A program made the position numbers and the translations under genes. A stretch of DNA of 64,000 bases from an uncultured Campylobacter sp. GTDB lineage: Bacteria > Campylobacterota > Campylobacteria > Campylobacterales > Campylobacteraceae. Below the pieces are notes generated by a model. It saw nothing but the letters and a program-made list of their open reading frames with translations, was not told the DNA's origin and did no database searches. Shown one piece after another: positions 53,075 to 62,186 of this stretch; positions within the stretch are counted from its first letter, which is position 1, and each line of letters opens with the position of its first letter. Where the stretch lies: assembly GCF_938030145.1 (NCBI RefSeq), contig NZ_CALHGM010000043.1, forward strand, positions 1 through 64,000. Direction: 5' to 3'.

Positions 53075-53310
53075 GTGATAGCTCCAAGATCAATACTTCA
53101 GAAAAGATCCGGATGAAAATTTTAGCCGCCTGCAAGATTTGTAGTGACGCCCTCGCGCCCGTGCGGTCTCAGCCGAAAATGTTTGCAGGTGCAGCATAGA
53201 CGCGCTTTTGTCGCACCGCCTCAAGCTGCCAAACGCAGGACTTGACAGCAGTGCCTCCGCCTCGCACGACATCTTCTACCGATGATGACGCAAAGACTGC
53301 AGCGGCTTTG
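53075..53310 (-). pseudogene. Decayed ABC substrate-binding protein (C-terminal remnant)
   Basis: Minus-strand reading gives VWQLEAVRQKRVYAAPANIF G, a TGA at 53169-53171, then DRTGARASLQILQAAKIFIR. Intact importers of this class have WQ.LEAVKN.RVYLAPANPF-GWFDRPP..N.LLG..W.AKI.YP. The TGA sits exactly where the Trp of GWFDRP is expected (TGG to TGA). Another stop (TAA) lies upstream, and the N-terminal two thirds are not recognisable. It is just upstream of the permease gene, where the binding-protein gene should be. Confidence 0.65.
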
Positions 53311-53766
53311 ATTTATGCATCTAAATCCTTAAACAGATGTGGCATTTTAGCACATATCATATTAAATTTTTATGATTTCAACTTTCATACATGCGGGCGA
53401 GATCTAATGGCGTGCAGCTCCGTGCAATAAGGCTTTTAGCAAAATTTAACTTGCGGATTTCAGATGAGCGTCTACGAAATTTACGCCAAGATGGAATTTT
53501 AAAATTTCATCCTTTCGCGAAAGATAGACTTAAACCTGATGGCGGAATTTGCCCGGCTAAATTCCGCCGATTTAGCAGCAGGCGCGGCGTGCGGCGAAAT
53601 TTTACGTAGGATTTGAAGATTTGATTTAGAATTCCACGAACGGATGCTGCGCGAAAATTTTATCTTTATTTGACCTCGGTTTTGCTAGCCGCTTAGTTGT
53701 AGAATTTTACTTGCCGTTTGGCCGCGGGATTTTATTTGCCCGCAAGGGGTTAAATTTTATCATGAA
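53311..53766. other. Spacer between the importer remnant and cooS
   Basis: 450 nt without a recognisable gene. It may include the eroded 5' part of the binding-protein gene. AAATTT words are frequent. Confidence 0.4.
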
Positions 53767-53797
53767 ATTTCGCATCGCTTAAAATGCGATGCGAAAT
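53767..53797 (-). terminator. Perfect 12-bp hairpin after cooS
   Basis: ATTTCGCATCGC and GCGATGCGAAAT pair perfectly around a 7-nt loop, 15 nt past the cooS stop. The T run is short, so it could terminate or simply protect the mRNA. Confidence 0.6.
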
Positions 53798-53811
53798 GAA
53801 TCCATCCGTCG

Positions 53812-56532
53812 CTACTGCCAGCCTAGAGCTTTACGCTTTAGGCGCATATCGCTTACCATTTTTAGCGCGAGCGCGACCGGATCGGTATCTACGTGCATCA
53901 CAGAGCCAAGCGCCCGCCTGGTGCCCTCTTTGAAAAAGTGTATGACGTTTGCGGAGCCGTGGATTTGATACTCGACGCAGTGATACGAGTCGATACCCAT
54001 CAGGCGGAATCCGAGCGAGGCATCGACGCCCTTTTCGTTCGCCCACTCGGGAGAGGTGAAGGCAAGCGGCAGCTCGTAGAGATTTTTGTCTAGCACCCCT
54101 GCGATACCTGCGAAAATTCCGCTGGAGCGGGTATTATCAATGCACTCGCCCACGTGCCATACCGGCGGAAGCTTGTCTTTTTCTAAAAATGCCCGCAGCG
54201 ACGCGCCTGCTTTTTTATACGCACTTTTCTGGCAAAAGCCCAGCTTCATTAGCGGAAACGACGCACAGCCGTTGGTTAGGATTAGGACGTTATTTTCGAT
54301 TAGGGTTTGTGCGACATCTATGATAGCGCGCTCATAAGGCACTTTAGGATTGGTGCAGCCGACCATATTTACGATGCCTAAAATTTCACCGCTTTTTAGC
54401 GCGTACGCTAACGGCTCCATGCCGCCGTAGTGCTTATGGACGAATTCTACCGAAAAGCCCACTTCGGCCTCGACTTCATACGGTGGGATATATACCGGCA
54501 GGCCCTTGCGCTTTTCGTGAGATTGCAATGCGCGGTCTAGAATTTTACGCGCTAAATTCCTAGTCTCGGCGATATTACTATGGTGATGATCGTAGCCTAT
54601 ATGCTCGGCTCCGGGGAGCCTAGCTGATGAGCTTGTAGTAACGACCTTGGTCTGGAAGCAGTTAGCTACGTCCATGATCGCAGGATAGACATCTTGGACA
54701 TCGGCGACCCACAGATCAAGCGCTCCCGTGCCTATGACGAGTTCGGCAGTTACGGCGTTTGAGAGCGGTACGACGCCCCAGTTGCGATACATCGCCGATA
54801 GTCCAGAACAGCACACGCCGTAAAATGCGATCCCCTGCGCGCCTATTGCGCGAGCCTTGTCTTGGTACTCTTTAGAATTTCCGATCTCCACTATTAGGCT
54901 TACCAATGTCGGCAGATGTCCGTGCACGGCGATATTGACCCAGCCTTTTTTAAGCGCGCCCATATTGCTTTTGGAAGTTACGCGATCTCCTACGCCAAAT
55001 AGCGCATCCGTAGCGATATTTGCAGCTACTACGCCGGTGAATGTAAAAGCAAGCCCGCAGCGCAAAAGATGCTGCATCACGCTGCGCCAGTCTCCGTCCG
55101 TGCCAACACCCGTTCGGTGATACGCCTCAAAGACTTCGTTATACGCACTAATCGGCAAGATATCCAGCTTGCGCCATACCTCTTGACGCTCCTTGGGTGC
55201 GAGCGCAGTGATGGTTTTATACTCGCCGCTGCTTTGCGAAAGATCTGTCAAAAGCGTATCGGCAAGCTCGATCGCTACCTCTTTTAACTCTCTGCCTTCA
55301 GTTGGAATTCCAAAGGCTTTGGCGGTATTGATGATTTTGTATTCGCCTATGATTGGCAGATCTAGCTTGCCTTGTGCCGCCCATTTTAGCGACAGCAGAA
55401 GCTCTCTGGCATGTGCGCCGTGTTGAGCTACGCCCGCAGCTACTTGGCGCAGTAGGTTGCGCGATACGATGAGATCGGCGTCCGCACCGCAAGTGCCGCG
55501 ATCGGCCTTTTTAGTAATTTTGCAAGGTCCCATATTACAGATCTTACAGCATACCCCGCTAAGTCCATAACTACACATAGGCATCTGTTTATCAAAGCGA
55601 TCAAACGCCGTATCTACGCCGATCTGCTCCATCCTAAGCATCATTTCACGCACGGCGGGATCGGGGGTTTTCTCAAGTACTTCTTGTTTTGTGGGGAAGG
55701 TCTTTTTGTATTCAAGCAACGCCTTCATATAATCCGCCGTAAATTCCGCCTCATGAAAATGCTCGAAAAGATTGCCCTGCGCGTCTTTATGTGTGTGCGG
55801 ACTAGCCTCTGCGGGCACTAAAACTTTTGGGATGCCGTGTTCGTCAAATCCGATAATCGCGCGGTGAGAGTGGGGCTTGTGATCATGGCAATGTTTGTCG
55901 TGCTCGTGTGAGCTGATGACGGAATCCTCGTCGCGCTCGTGCGAATACGCCGCAGAATTTGCGCCGTATTCGTGCAAATAAGCTGCGAGGTTTTCTTCTT
56001 GATCGTGTGGGTGGGTCGCAAGATCTTCGTCGCGTAGATGCGAGTGGATTGCGGAGTTATCGCTATGCTCGTGCGAGCAAGAGAAGTGGTCTTTGCTGCT
56101 TGGGCTCTTCGCAGGATTTGAGATGGAATTTATCAAAGAATCAGCTATGGAATTTATCGTAGAGCCTATCGCGGAATTTTGGGCGTTGCTTGCGCCTTGA
56201 GTGCTTGAGCGCGCCGCAAAGTTCGTGCCTGAAGCAGAGCTTGCGCTATCATCGTAACTCGGTGCGGAATTTTTAGCTTGGCAATCGCACTCGTCGCAGG
56301 AATTCTCACCTGCGGCGCGATTTTTAGAAATTTTGTCGCGAGTAAGCGAGGCGAAAGTCGTAGAATTTGCGGCAGAATTTTTAGCAGTGCTTGCACTTTT
56401 GTCGAAAACGGACGCGGAGGAGCTTTTGAGTGCGTCTGCGGCGGAATTTTCTCCCGTATTCGCAGCGGAATTTTCATCCGTAGCAGCCTTCTTGCGTGAG
56501 CCTTTTTGTTTTGCGATTTTGTCGTTTACCAT
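53812..56532 (-). CDS. cooS: Ni-Fe carbon-monoxide dehydrogenase CooS with His-rich extension
   Basis: 906 residues; typical CooS is about 630-640. The catalytic core begins near residue 262. It shows the B/D-cluster cysteines (MCSYGLSGVCCKICNMGPC from Cys320, RGTCGAD), the C-cluster His and Cys sites (VHGHLPTL, YGVCCSGLSA, DVANCFQ, MVGCTNPK, TNGCASF, HVGECIDNTRSSG), and HCVEYQIHGS. It oxidises CO to CO2 in the cytosol. The extension is Asn-Ser-Ala-rich (residues 10-145), then His/Asp-rich (about 146-262; SHEHDKHCHDHKPHSH). Nickel binding is likely for such a sequence but is inferred. AAGGAGACGTC precedes the ATG. No cooC, cooF or hydrogenase genes are present here. Confidence 0.93.
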   Translation of the reverse strand: MVNDKIAKQKGSRKKAATDENSAANTGENSAADALKSSSASVFDKSASTAKNSAANSTTFASLTRDKISKNRAAGENSCDECDCQAKNSAPSYDDSASSASGTNFAARSSTQGASNAQNSAIGSTINSIADSLINSISNPAKSPSSKDHFSCSHEHSDNSAIHSHLRDEDLATHPHDQEENLAAYLHEYGANSAAYSHERDEDSVISSHEHDKHCHDHKPHSHRAIIGFDEHGIPKVLVPAEASPHTHKDAQGNLFEHFHEAEFTADYMKALLEYKKTFPTKQEVLEKTPDPAVREMMLRMEQIGVDTAFDRFDKQMPMCSYGLSGVCCKICNMGPCKITKKADRGTCGADADLIVSRNLLRQVAAGVAQHGAHARELLLSLKWAAQGKLDLPIIGEYKIINTAKAFGIPTEGRELKEVAIELADTLLTDLSQSSGEYKTITALAPKERQEVWRKLDILPISAYNEVFEAYHRTGVGTDGDWRSVMQHLLRCGLAFTFTGVVAANIATDALFGVGDRVTSKSNMGALKKGWVNIAVHGHLPTLVSLIVEIGNSKEYQDKARAIGAQGIAFYGVCCSGLSAMYRNWGVVPLSNAVTAELVIGTGALDLWVADVQDVYPAIMDVANCFQTKVVTTSSSARLPGAEHIGYDHHHSNIAETRNLARKILDRALQSHEKRKGLPVYIPPYEVEAEVGFSVEFVHKHYGGMEPLAYALKSGEILGIVNMVGCTNPKVPYERAIIDVAQTLIENNVLILTNGCASFPLMKLGFCQKSAYKKAGASLRAFLEKDKLPPVWHVGECIDNTRSSGIFAGIAGVLDKNLYELPLAFTSPEWANEKGVDASLGFRLMGIDSYHCVEYQIHGSANVIHFFKEGTRRALGSVMHVDTDPVALALKMVSDMRLKRKALGWQ

Positions 56533-56749
56533 GACGTCTCCTTAAAATTTATTTTAAAAATAAGCGAGAATGCAGCTCTCAATAAATATACTAAGAAACT
56601 ACATTATTTAATTCTTATAGATAAAATTTAACGTGATTGTATTTTTTAATTGCTTTAAATTCCCTTAATAGCGCACTAAAATAAAAGATAAATTTTTATG
56701 AATAAAATATACTAAAATAGCTGAATTTAAATTTTGCCAAGCGGCTCGA

Positions 56750-57388
56750 TCATCTTAGATAATCGATCAGCTTGGCGGAGATTTCTCGAAACTGCAAAAT
56801 TTTATGCCCCTTTTTCTCGCGCATGAAGTCCTGCGCGTCGCGCAGCCTCGCAAACGTGATGAGATCGTCGCCTCTGGCGCTTTGCAGCACGCTGCCGAAA
56901 ACATAAAACGCGTCCTGCGCCCGCAAAATTTCGCCGCTTGCGTAATCGGTGACGTAAAGCTCCGCGCCGCTGAAATTTGCGCCCGTTGGATTTGCCTCGC
57001 CGAAATTGCCGTTAGCGGAATTTTTACTCATCAAATTTTCCTCTGCGGAAGCCGCGCCGTTATTGCCGCTCAAATTTTTACCCTCGAAAAAATATGCAAA
57101 CATCGCCTTGGACGAAGCAAATGCGAGCGCACTGCCGTCTTTGAGCCTTGCATAAGCGCGAAATTCAGGGTGCGCGCTAGTATCGATGCCGTATTTGGCG
57201 CAGGTAAGATTTATATCTTTTAGCCACGCAAGATCACGCGCAGGTTTGGAGTTTTGCGCCGAATCGGAGCCTGTCTTATCTGATGCGCCTAAATTCTGCG
57301 CTGAGCTGGGGCTCTGAGCCGCGGAATTTTGCATCTCTGCTGCACCGCAAAGCGCTATAAATGCCGCTAAAATGAGTGGAAATTTCAC
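56750..57388 (-). CDS. Second NosL-like exported protein
   Basis: 212 residues with a signal peptide ending near GAAE. The C-terminal half has the NosL pattern (AELYVTDYASGEILRAQDAFYVFGS, DDLITFARLRDAQDFMREKKGHKILQF). It lacks the CxxCGM copper motif; the only Cys of the mature part is in NLTCAKYG. An Asn-Ser-rich linker interrupts the domain. It overlaps nosY by 4 nt and is the last gene of the nos series. Confidence 0.7.
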   Translation of the reverse strand: MKFPLILAAFIALCGAAEMQNSAAQSPSSAQNLGASDKTGSDSAQNSKPARDLAWLKDINLTCAKYGIDTSAHPEFRAYARLKDGSALAFASSKAMFAYFFEGKNLSGNNGAASAEENLMSKNSANGNFGEANPTGANFSGAELYVTDYASGEILRAQDAFYVFGSVLQSARGDDLITFARLRDAQDFMREKKGHKILQFREISAKLIDYLR

Positions 57389-58212
57389 GCCAAATCCTTC
57401 GACCTAAAGATAAAATAGCCCAAAATCAGGCTTGCCGCGCCCAGAGCGATCGGATAGAGCAGCGAAAAGGCGATGAAAAGTCCGCGCCCGAAGTGATCTA
57501 GGATAAAATACGCCGTCGTACCGATGACCGCAAGATCGGGATCAAACAGGCTGATAGCGGCGATGCGGAAGTCCTCCATCGGGTTTGCTAGAGCGATCGC
57601 AAAGATCAAATTTTCGTTCACTCCCGTTTTTGCGAGCAGTCCGATCAGCACGAGATCTAAAAACGCAAGGCAGAAAAGCCAGACGAAAAATGCGAGCCCA
57701 AGCCCCATCTCTTGGCTTTTTGAGACGGCGCAGATCAAAAATGCAATCCCCAAAAACGCCGCGCATAAGCTAAAAAGTAGCCCCGTATAAAGCAGGCAGA
57801 TCGCCCACGGAATGCCCGTGCCTTTGATCGCGCCCCAAACGATCGCAAGCAGCAGCGACAAAAATATCGGCACGAAGACTCCAAACAGCCTTCCTAGCGC
57901 CTTACCGTAATAATACTGCGCCTGCGAGATCGGGAAGCTTAGCAGGTATTCTAGGATATTTAGGTCGCGGTCGGCCAGGATCGCCTTGCTGGTGGTTACG
58001 AGCACGAATACGGGTAGGATGATGATGCAGATCTGAATAAACAGCAGCAGCAGTCGCGAAAGCCCGCTAAAGCCGAGCACGCGCGAGTCGGTCACCCCCG
58101 TGATGAAAAACGCCGCCACGAGCCCGCTAAAGATCAGCAGATAGAGCAAAAACCAGCGCGAGCGGAAGGACTCTTTGATGTCCAAAGCGGCGATGGTGAG
58201 TAAATTTTTCAT
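57385..58212 (-). CDS. nosY: ABC-2 type permease NosY
   Basis: 275-residue inner-membrane protein with six helices of the ABC-2 class. The first is preceded by IAALDIKESFRSRWFLLYLLIF. It pairs with ATPase NosF and periplasmic NosD to supply the Cu-S centre of N2O reductase. It is separated from nosL by a 650-nt gap, though still on the same strand. Confidence 0.88.
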   Translation of the reverse strand: MKNLLTIAALDIKESFRSRWFLLYLLIFSGLVAAFFITGVTDSRVLGFSGLSRLLLLFIQICIIILPVFVLVTTSKAILADRDLNILEYLLSFPISQAQYYYGKALGRLFGVFVPIFLSLLLAIVWGAIKGTGIPWAICLLYTGLLFSLCAAFLGIAFLICAVSKSQEMGLGLAFFVWLFCLAFLDLVLIGLLAKTGVNENLIFAIALANPMEDFRIAAISLFDPDLAVIGTTAYFILDHFGRGLFIAFSLLYPIALGAASLILGYFIFRSKDLA

Positions 58213-58863
58213 TCATATTCCTTTATTGCGCCTCGGTGCGCTTTTAAATTTAGATTTCTCGCGCGGCTTAAATGCGCCCGTCTTTAAATTTTAGCCTCGT
58301 TTTGCGGCGCGGATTTTACAGCCTTAAATTTGCCAGCCAAGCTTTAAATAGGCGGCGAAATTTTATCCGCCGCCTGCAGCTCGCGCATAAATTTTAAATT
58401 TACGGCTCGCTTGCGGCGCCTGCAAACAGCGCGTCGTTTGCCGCCCGCTATCCGTAATCCGCCGCGGTTTTAAAATTTAGCCGTTTGACGGGGTCGCTTA
58501 AATTTCAGCTTCGTAAAATTTCAAAGCCGGACATATCCCGCGGTATAAAATTTTAAAATTCTAAAAATCCCGAAGCGACAAATTCTGCGCCGGATAAATT
58601 TTAAATTTACGGCGAAATTTTAAACCGGAGCGTCTGCGTAAACTTTAATTCGGCAGAACGAAATCTCGCGCCGTGCGTTAAATTTAGCCGTATCGCGAGA
58701 TAAAATTTAGCGGTCGTTTTCTAGACCCATCTCTGCCTCGCGCCGAAGTCGCGAAGTAAAATTTTACCTCATCTATGACGGTGCGGGCGGCACGCTGAAA
58801 TTTAGGCTTTAAATTTAGCACAAAACGGAGCCGCTTAAAATTTTGCCTTAGCCAAAACCATCC
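58213..58863. other. Unusual 650-nt gap inside the nos operon
   Basis: A gap packed with AAATTT-core words and no gene, between nosL and nosY. All other nos junctions here overlap or nearly touch. It may hold an internal promoter or a deleted gene. Confidence 0.45.
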
Positions 58864-59589
58864 TTAATGCGCGTGCCCCGAATGCATATCGTGCGCAGTG
58901 CCGTTGCCCTCGTGCATCTGCCCCATATCGTGCGGCGCGCCTTGAGGGTGCGCCGTGCTGCCCGCATCGCCGCTCATGCCATGATCTGAGCCGTGAGTAT
59001 GCCCCATACCGCTCATATCGTGTTGCGGCTCGCTCATGCCGTGCTCTGCGGAGTGAGGGTCTTGCATTTCACTCATTCCGCCCATGTCGCCGTATCCGTG
59101 CATGCTTCCCATATCGCCGTGCGCATCGCGACCCATATCTCCCATTCCCATGCCGTGCGAGCCGCCGCCTGCTTTAAGCGCCGCGACTACCTGATCGAAG
59201 CTGAAGTCTTGCTTGCCCTCTTGCTTGTTTTTAAATGCGCCCCAGCCAAACGACATAGGGGTTTTAAAACCGCGATAAAAATGCGCCGTGCGCGCGTCGA
59301 TAAACTCGCCGTTGCCGCTGGCGTCGTTGATGTAAATTTTGGCGTCCTTCAGCCAGTTTAGTTTGTCGTTGGTAACCATAAAATCCACCAAGCAGCCGAT
59401 GTCGTCGAAGTAGTGGTTTTTGCCGTCCACGCGCACATCGACGCTGAAGCGGTTGTCGCTGATCGCCATCTGGCAGTGCTCGCATACGTCTCTGTCGTAA
59501 TGGACGTTGCCGTAGTCTTTCTCGTCGCCGCAGCCTAAAAACGTAAGCGCCGCAAGCGCACAAAGCATAATTTTAAACATTTTTGTCAT
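58864..59589 (-). CDS. nosL: NosL lipoprotein with Met/His-rich tail
   Basis: 241 residues. Lipoprotein signal (LTFLGCG), then a NosL domain (RDVCEHCQMAIS, HYFDDIGCLVDFM, YRGFKTPMSFGWGAF). Residues 145-241 are an added tail of Gly, Met, His, Asp and Ser (MGDMGRDAHGDMGSMHG). NosL is the Cu(I) chaperone for N2O reductase; the tail could hold many extra copper ions. The start overlaps nosF by 17 nt with GGGAGG upstream. Confidence 0.92.
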   Translation of the reverse strand: MTKMFKIMLCALAALTFLGCGDEKDYGNVHYDRDVCEHCQMAISDNRFSVDVRVDGKNHYFDDIGCLVDFMVTNDKLNWLKDAKIYINDASGNGEFIDARTAHFYRGFKTPMSFGWGAFKNKQEGKQDFSFDQVVAALKAGGGSHGMGMGDMGRDAHGDMGSMHGYGDMGGMSEMQDPHSAEHGMSEPQHDMSGMGHTHGSDHGMSGDAGSTAHPQGAPHDMGQMHEGNGTAHDMHSGHAH

Positions 59590-60211
59590 CTACGATCCTC
59601 CCTAGATCCATTGAAATCATTCTTTTTACCAGTCCTCCCACTTCCTCGAGCCTATGCGAGATAAAGATCAAGCTCTTATCTTTTGCGTGGTTGTGCAAAA
59701 GCGTCTTAAAACGCTCGCGCGCGCTCGGATCGAGATTGGCGGTCGGTTCGTCGAAAATCATCGCCTTGCTAGCTCTGCCGAATGCTAGCGCAATTAAAAA
59801 TTTCTGCTTCATACCGCCGGATAGCTTATGAAAGGGTTTGTTTAAATTTGAACTCAGATCAAGCTCCATTTCACCGCAAAATTTTACTATATCCGCTCTG
59901 CTTGCGTCCGCCGTGCGCTCGGCGAAGTAGATGAGCTCATTTAGGCTCAGCTTAAGCGGCGGCGGGGTTTGCGGCACGAAGCTGATACCGCGTAGAGCGC
60001 GGCTGCGCTGCTTAAACGAATCAAATCCGTCGATGGCGACGCTGCCGCTTGTGGGTATGTATTCACCCAAAATCGTCCGCATCAGCGAGCTTTTGCCCGC
60101 GCCGTTTTGCCCGACGAAAAGCACCTGCTCGCCGTCCGCGATATCTAGATCGATATCTTTTAAAACGAATTGATCTCCGAATTTCTTGCTTACGTTTTTA
60201 ATCTCTATCAT
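59573..60211 (-). CDS. nosF: ABC ATPase NosF
   Basis: 212 residues: Walker A VGQNGAGKSSLM, signature LSGGMKQKFLIAL, Walker B AMIFDEPTANLDP, His switch in ISHR. It is short for an ABC ATPase but complete. With NosY it forms the transporter that works with NosD in copper-site assembly. Confidence 0.93.
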   Translation of the reverse strand: MIEIKNVSKKFGDQFVLKDIDLDIADGEQVLFVGQNGAGKSSLMRTILGEYIPTSGSVAIDGFDSFKQRSRALRGISFVPQTPPPLKLSLNELIYFAERTADASRADIVKFCGEMELDLSSNLNKPFHKLSGGMKQKFLIALAFGRASKAMIFDEPTANLDPSARERFKTLLHNHAKDKSLIFISHRLEEVGGLVKRMISMDLGRIVDDKNV

Positions 60212-60219
60212 AGGCTTCC

Positions 60220-61122
60220 TTAGATCATATCTTTTAGCTTATTGCCGATACCGAGTGCGTCTTGATGACACACGTCGATACAGCGTCCGCATAGCGTGCA
60301 GTCGATCCCTTTTAGCATAAATTTGCTCTTATCGCCCAGGTTTTCGGACGCCTTTTTTTTGGTGATATCCAGTACGTGCGAGACGAAGCAGACGTCTTGG
60401 CAAACGCCGCAGTGATCGCACCTGCTTTTATCCCAAGTAATCTTGCTAAGGCTTGCTTTCGCCGCAAGCGAATAGGTGCTGCCTAGCGGGCATAGATGAG
60501 TGCACCACACTCGCCTGCTAAAAAACACTTCGAGCAAAAACACAAAAACGATCCAAAGCCCCGCCAGCGAAAAGCCGTAGATGATGAAGCGCGATAAAAT
60601 TCCAACTACGTTAAAAATTTCAAAAACGAGCAGATCGGTAATCGCGCTTAGCAGCAAAAATACCGCCCAGATCGCATATCGCATACCGCGAGGCAGGGCG
60701 CGCTCCTTGATGACGTGCTTAGCGATTAGCGTATTATGCAGCTTTTCTCCGATCTCGCTAAGCGCTCCGTAAGGACAGATCCACGAGCAAAATGCCTTGC
60801 CGCCCGCGATGAAGTAAAACAACAAAATGGTGCCCGAGCCGATAAGCAGATTTATCGGCAGATCCTTGTGCGCGGCGATCACCTCAAGGGTGGCAAAGGG
60901 ATCTGCTAGGTGAAAGCCAAGTATCCGCGAGCCGCTGATGTCGCCTTCTAAAATTTGAATATCGGCGCGAAAGGAAAGCACGAAGAGTAAATGCACCAAA
61001 AATACCGTAGCGTAGCGCAGAGCCCGAATGCTTGGGCGCCATTTGCCGCTTTTATTTCTAAGCCCAAAGGTCGAGAAAAAGCTCGTATTTTTGATCGTGC
61101 ATCGCGAATTATATTTATCCAA
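60220..61122 (-). CDS. nosH: NapH/NosR-like membrane ferredoxin (NosH)
   Basis: 300 residues: four membrane helices with two CxxxCP loops (CSWICPYG, CTHLCPLG), then two [4Fe-4S] motifs (CDHCGVCQDVC and CTLCGRCIDVC). In epsilonproteobacteria NosG and NosH are proposed to form a quinol dehydrogenase that feeds NosZ via the small cytochromes. Confidence 0.9.
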   Translation of the reverse strand: MDKYNSRCTIKNTSFFSTFGLRNKSGKWRPSIRALRYATVFLVHLLFVLSFRADIQILEGDISGSRILGFHLADPFATLEVIAAHKDLPINLLIGSGTILLFYFIAGGKAFCSWICPYGALSEIGEKLHNTLIAKHVIKERALPRGMRYAIWAVFLLLSAITDLLVFEIFNVVGILSRFIIYGFSLAGLWIVFVFLLEVFFSRRVWCTHLCPLGSTYSLAAKASLSKITWDKSRCDHCGVCQDVCFVSHVLDITKKKASENLGDKSKFMLKGIDCTLCGRCIDVCHQDALGIGNKLKDMI

Positions 61123-61125
61123 GAT

Positions 61126-61572
61126 CTACTCTTTAAATTTTGAAATTTCATCTGCGAGCTTATCTAGGCTCTCGTCGCTTACGTTGGTTAGCAGTCCGCT
61201 CATCAGGCTGTTTTTGATCTTACCCGCTTTATAATCTTTGAGGCTTGCTAAAATTTGATCCTTGCTCTTGCCGCCGATCGGCGGAGCGATCTTGCCGCGT
61301 CCGTCATCGCCGTGGCAGGGCGCGCAGCTTACCAGATAGGAGCTACTAACCTTAAAATCGCGCTCTTTGACGCTCTGCTGCAAAATTTTAATATTTTTTA
61401 CGTCCTTATCGTCGATGAGATCGACGCTTTTGCTCTGCGGCGCAGGCTTTGCTTGCGCCTGCGGCTTGACTTCTTGCTGCGGCGCGCTAGAATCGTCCGA
61501 ACTAGCCATAAAGATCATCAGCGCGATCAGTGCTACACCCAAAATCAAAGCTAAAATTTTGCCCGGTTTCAT
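61126..61572 (-). CDS. Monohaem cytochrome c of the nos operon (NosC1/C2 type)
   Basis: 148 residues with an N-terminal anchor helix (ALILGVALIALMIFMAS), a Gln/Ala/Pro linker, and a class I cytochrome domain: CAPCHG, axial Met in SLMSGLL. It transfers electrons to N2O reductase. By Wolinella order (C1 before C2) this is the second cytochrome. Confidence 0.88.
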   Translation of the reverse strand: MKPGKILALILGVALIALMIFMASSDDSSAPQQEVKPQAQAKPAPQSKSVDLIDDKDVKNIKILQQSVKERDFKVSSSYLVSCAPCHGDDGRGKIAPPIGGKSKDQILASLKDYKAGKIKNSLMSGLLTNVSDESLDKLADEISKFKE

Positions 61573-62186
61573 TTCTGCTCCTTAAATTGTTTGTTGAACT
61601 CGTAAATTTCTTTCGCCATCGTCTCTATCTGCTGCTCGCTCATGCCGTTTACGAGCTGCACCATAAGAGGATTAGGCTTTTCTTTAAATTTATACTTTTT
61701 AATCATATCCACGATCTGCGCGTCGGTTTTATCTAGGAGCGATGGGCCTATGATGCCGTTGGCGTAGTCGTCGTGGCACGCCGAACAGCGCAGGATAAAA
61801 TCGTGCCCAAGGCGCTTTTTCATCAGATCGAAATTTAGCTTTTCATATTGATTTTTAATGCTCGAATATGCCACGATATTTTTGGTCGTTTCGTTCACAT
61901 CGCCGTTTAGATTAAAATTTACCTTTCGCTCGCCGTAAAAATCGTAGCTTACGAACTTATCGTCCTTCTTGGGCGCTTCGCCGCTTTTAACGCTGATGCG
62001 AGGCTTTGCAGTGGAATTTTGATCCGCTTTCTGCGATGCGGAATTTAAACTCGCAGAATTTTGTTCTGCGGAGCCTTGCGAAACGGAATTTTGCCCCGCG
62101 GAGCTTGAATCGTCGTTATCTCCGCAGCCGCATAGCAAAAGCGCCGCAGCTAGCGAGCAGAGGTAGAATTTAATGGAGTTTTTCAT
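61569..62186 (-). CDS. Monohaem cytochrome c lipoprotein of the nos operon
   Basis: 205 residues: lipobox LLCGCG, a 50-residue linker rich in Gln-Asn-Ser-Ala (QNSVSQGS, QNSASLNSAS), then a cytochrome c domain with CSACHDD and axial Met in VQLVNGMSE. It overlaps both neighbours by 4 nt. The linker is coded by repeats of CAAAATTCCGC. Confidence 0.88.
   Translation of the reverse strand: MKNSIKFYLCSLAAALLLCGCGDNDDSSSAGQNSVSQGSAEQNSASLNSASQKADQNSTAKPRISVKSGEAPKKDDKFVSYDFYGERKVNFNLNGDVNETTKNIVAYSSIKNQYEKLNFDLMKKRLGHDFILRCSACHDDYANGIIGPSLLDKTDAQIVDMIKKYKFKEKPNPLMVQLVNGMSEQQIETMAKEIYEFNKQFKEQK

Noticed and set aside
52939..53310. Cobalamin or other riboswitch before the importer
   Set aside because: I looked for the B12 box and other core motifs and found none; the sequence reads instead as a decayed binding-protein gene.
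56166..56477. 103-residue ORF in another frame of the cooS linker
   Set aside because: It is a frame shadow of the repetitive linker DNA, with no independent start signal.
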